Below, piece after piece: positions 5,026 through 5,089 of a stretch of 5,089 bases of DNA. The notes under the pieces were generated by a model that worked only from the letters and a program-made list of their open reading frames with translations, made no database searches and had not been told where the DNA came from. Position 1 is the first letter of the stretch, and every line of letters begins with the position of its first letter. The stretch comes from Sphingomonadales bacterium UBA6157 (GTDB lineage: Bacteria > Pseudomonadota > Alphaproteobacteria > Sphingomonadales > Sphingomonadaceae): positions 8,396 to 13,484 of the forward strand of contig DIUN01000025.1 in assembly GCA_002423025.1 (NCBI GenBank), given 5' to 3'. Position numbers and translations under genes: made by a program.

Positions 5026-5089
5026 TGGTGCGGGCGAAGGGACTCGAACCCCCACGTCTTTCGACACTGGAACCTAAATCCAGCGCGTC
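5026..5089 (-). tRNA. tRNA-Leu (anticodon UAG), 3' part, cut by window edge
   Basis: The last 64 bases of a leucine tRNA are present; the acceptor 5' strand and most of the D arm lie beyond the right edge. The anticodon stem CTGGA/TCCAG (5079-5083 and 5067-5071) holds the loop TTTAGGT, so the anticodon is TAG at 5076-5074 and reads CUA and other CUN leucine codons. A long variable arm (GTC-GAAA-GAC) marks a class II tRNA. The T arm has the canonical TTCGAGT loop. The acceptor 3' strand CGCCCGC, the discriminator A and an encoded CCA follow, with CCA ending at 5026. tig begins 44 bases downstream in the same direction. Confidence 0.95.

Noticed and set aside
4124..5077. 317-codon plus-strand open frame opposite tig, extending into the tRNA
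   Set aside because: It is fully antisense to the trigger factor N-domain and isomerase domain and even reads through the tRNA-Leu, which no real gene would share. GC-rich third positions explain its length.
1..5089. CRISPR array, insertion sequence or phage signature
   Set aside because: No regularly spaced direct repeats, no transposase-like frame and no terminal inverted repeats with target duplications were seen. The tRNA end shows no duplicated 3' fragment in the window that would mark an integration site.

Overview
The window is a GC-rich bacterial chromosomal segment dominated by the classic protein quality-control cluster. In transcription order on the minus strand it holds the 3' part of a tRNA-Leu(UAG), trigger factor (tig), the ClpP protease subunit and the N-terminal half of the ClpX unfoldase, which is cut by the left edge. 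One gene runs against this direction: a 522-codon polytopic membrane protein on the plus strand, lying between tig and clpP. The ClpX N-terminus (MTKLSGGDSKSTLYCSFCGK), the ClpP sequence and the long Ala/Lys/Glu-rich trigger factor tail look alphaproteobacterial, most likely Sphingomonadales. This taxonomic reading comes from remembered family resemblance, not from a search.

Layout by position: 1-698 clpX (minus, partial); 699-837 spacer with a candidate clpX promoter and two inverted repeats; 838-1470 clpP (minus, intact catalytic triad); 1471-1693 divergent intergenic region with a candidate clpP promoter and four inverted repeats; 1694-3262 membrane protein (plus, function unknown, glycosyltransferase-C-like layout); 3263-3379 convergent spacer with a strong hairpin that is probably the tig terminator; 3380-4981 tig (minus, 533 codons, about 100 residues longer than the E. 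coli protein); 4982-5025 short spacer; 5026-5089 tRNA-Leu 3' part (minus, partial). No stretch longer than 300 bases lacks a gene.

Functionally, trigger factor meets nascent chains at the ribosome exit tunnel, and ClpX unfolds substrates into the ClpP chamber for degradation, so the minus-strand genes cover folding and disposal of proteins. The membrane protein has no evident link to this process and splits tig from clpP with its own orientation.

This is mainly a housekeeping region and I see no new multi-gene system. The points most worth a second look are the trigger factor tail (a His/Asp metal-binding-like stretch followed by histone-H1-like Lys/Ala/Pro repeats), the unassigned membrane protein, a perfect 20-bp palindrome inside its first codons, and a perfect AACGTC-N-GACGTT palindrome next to the predicted clpP transcription start.
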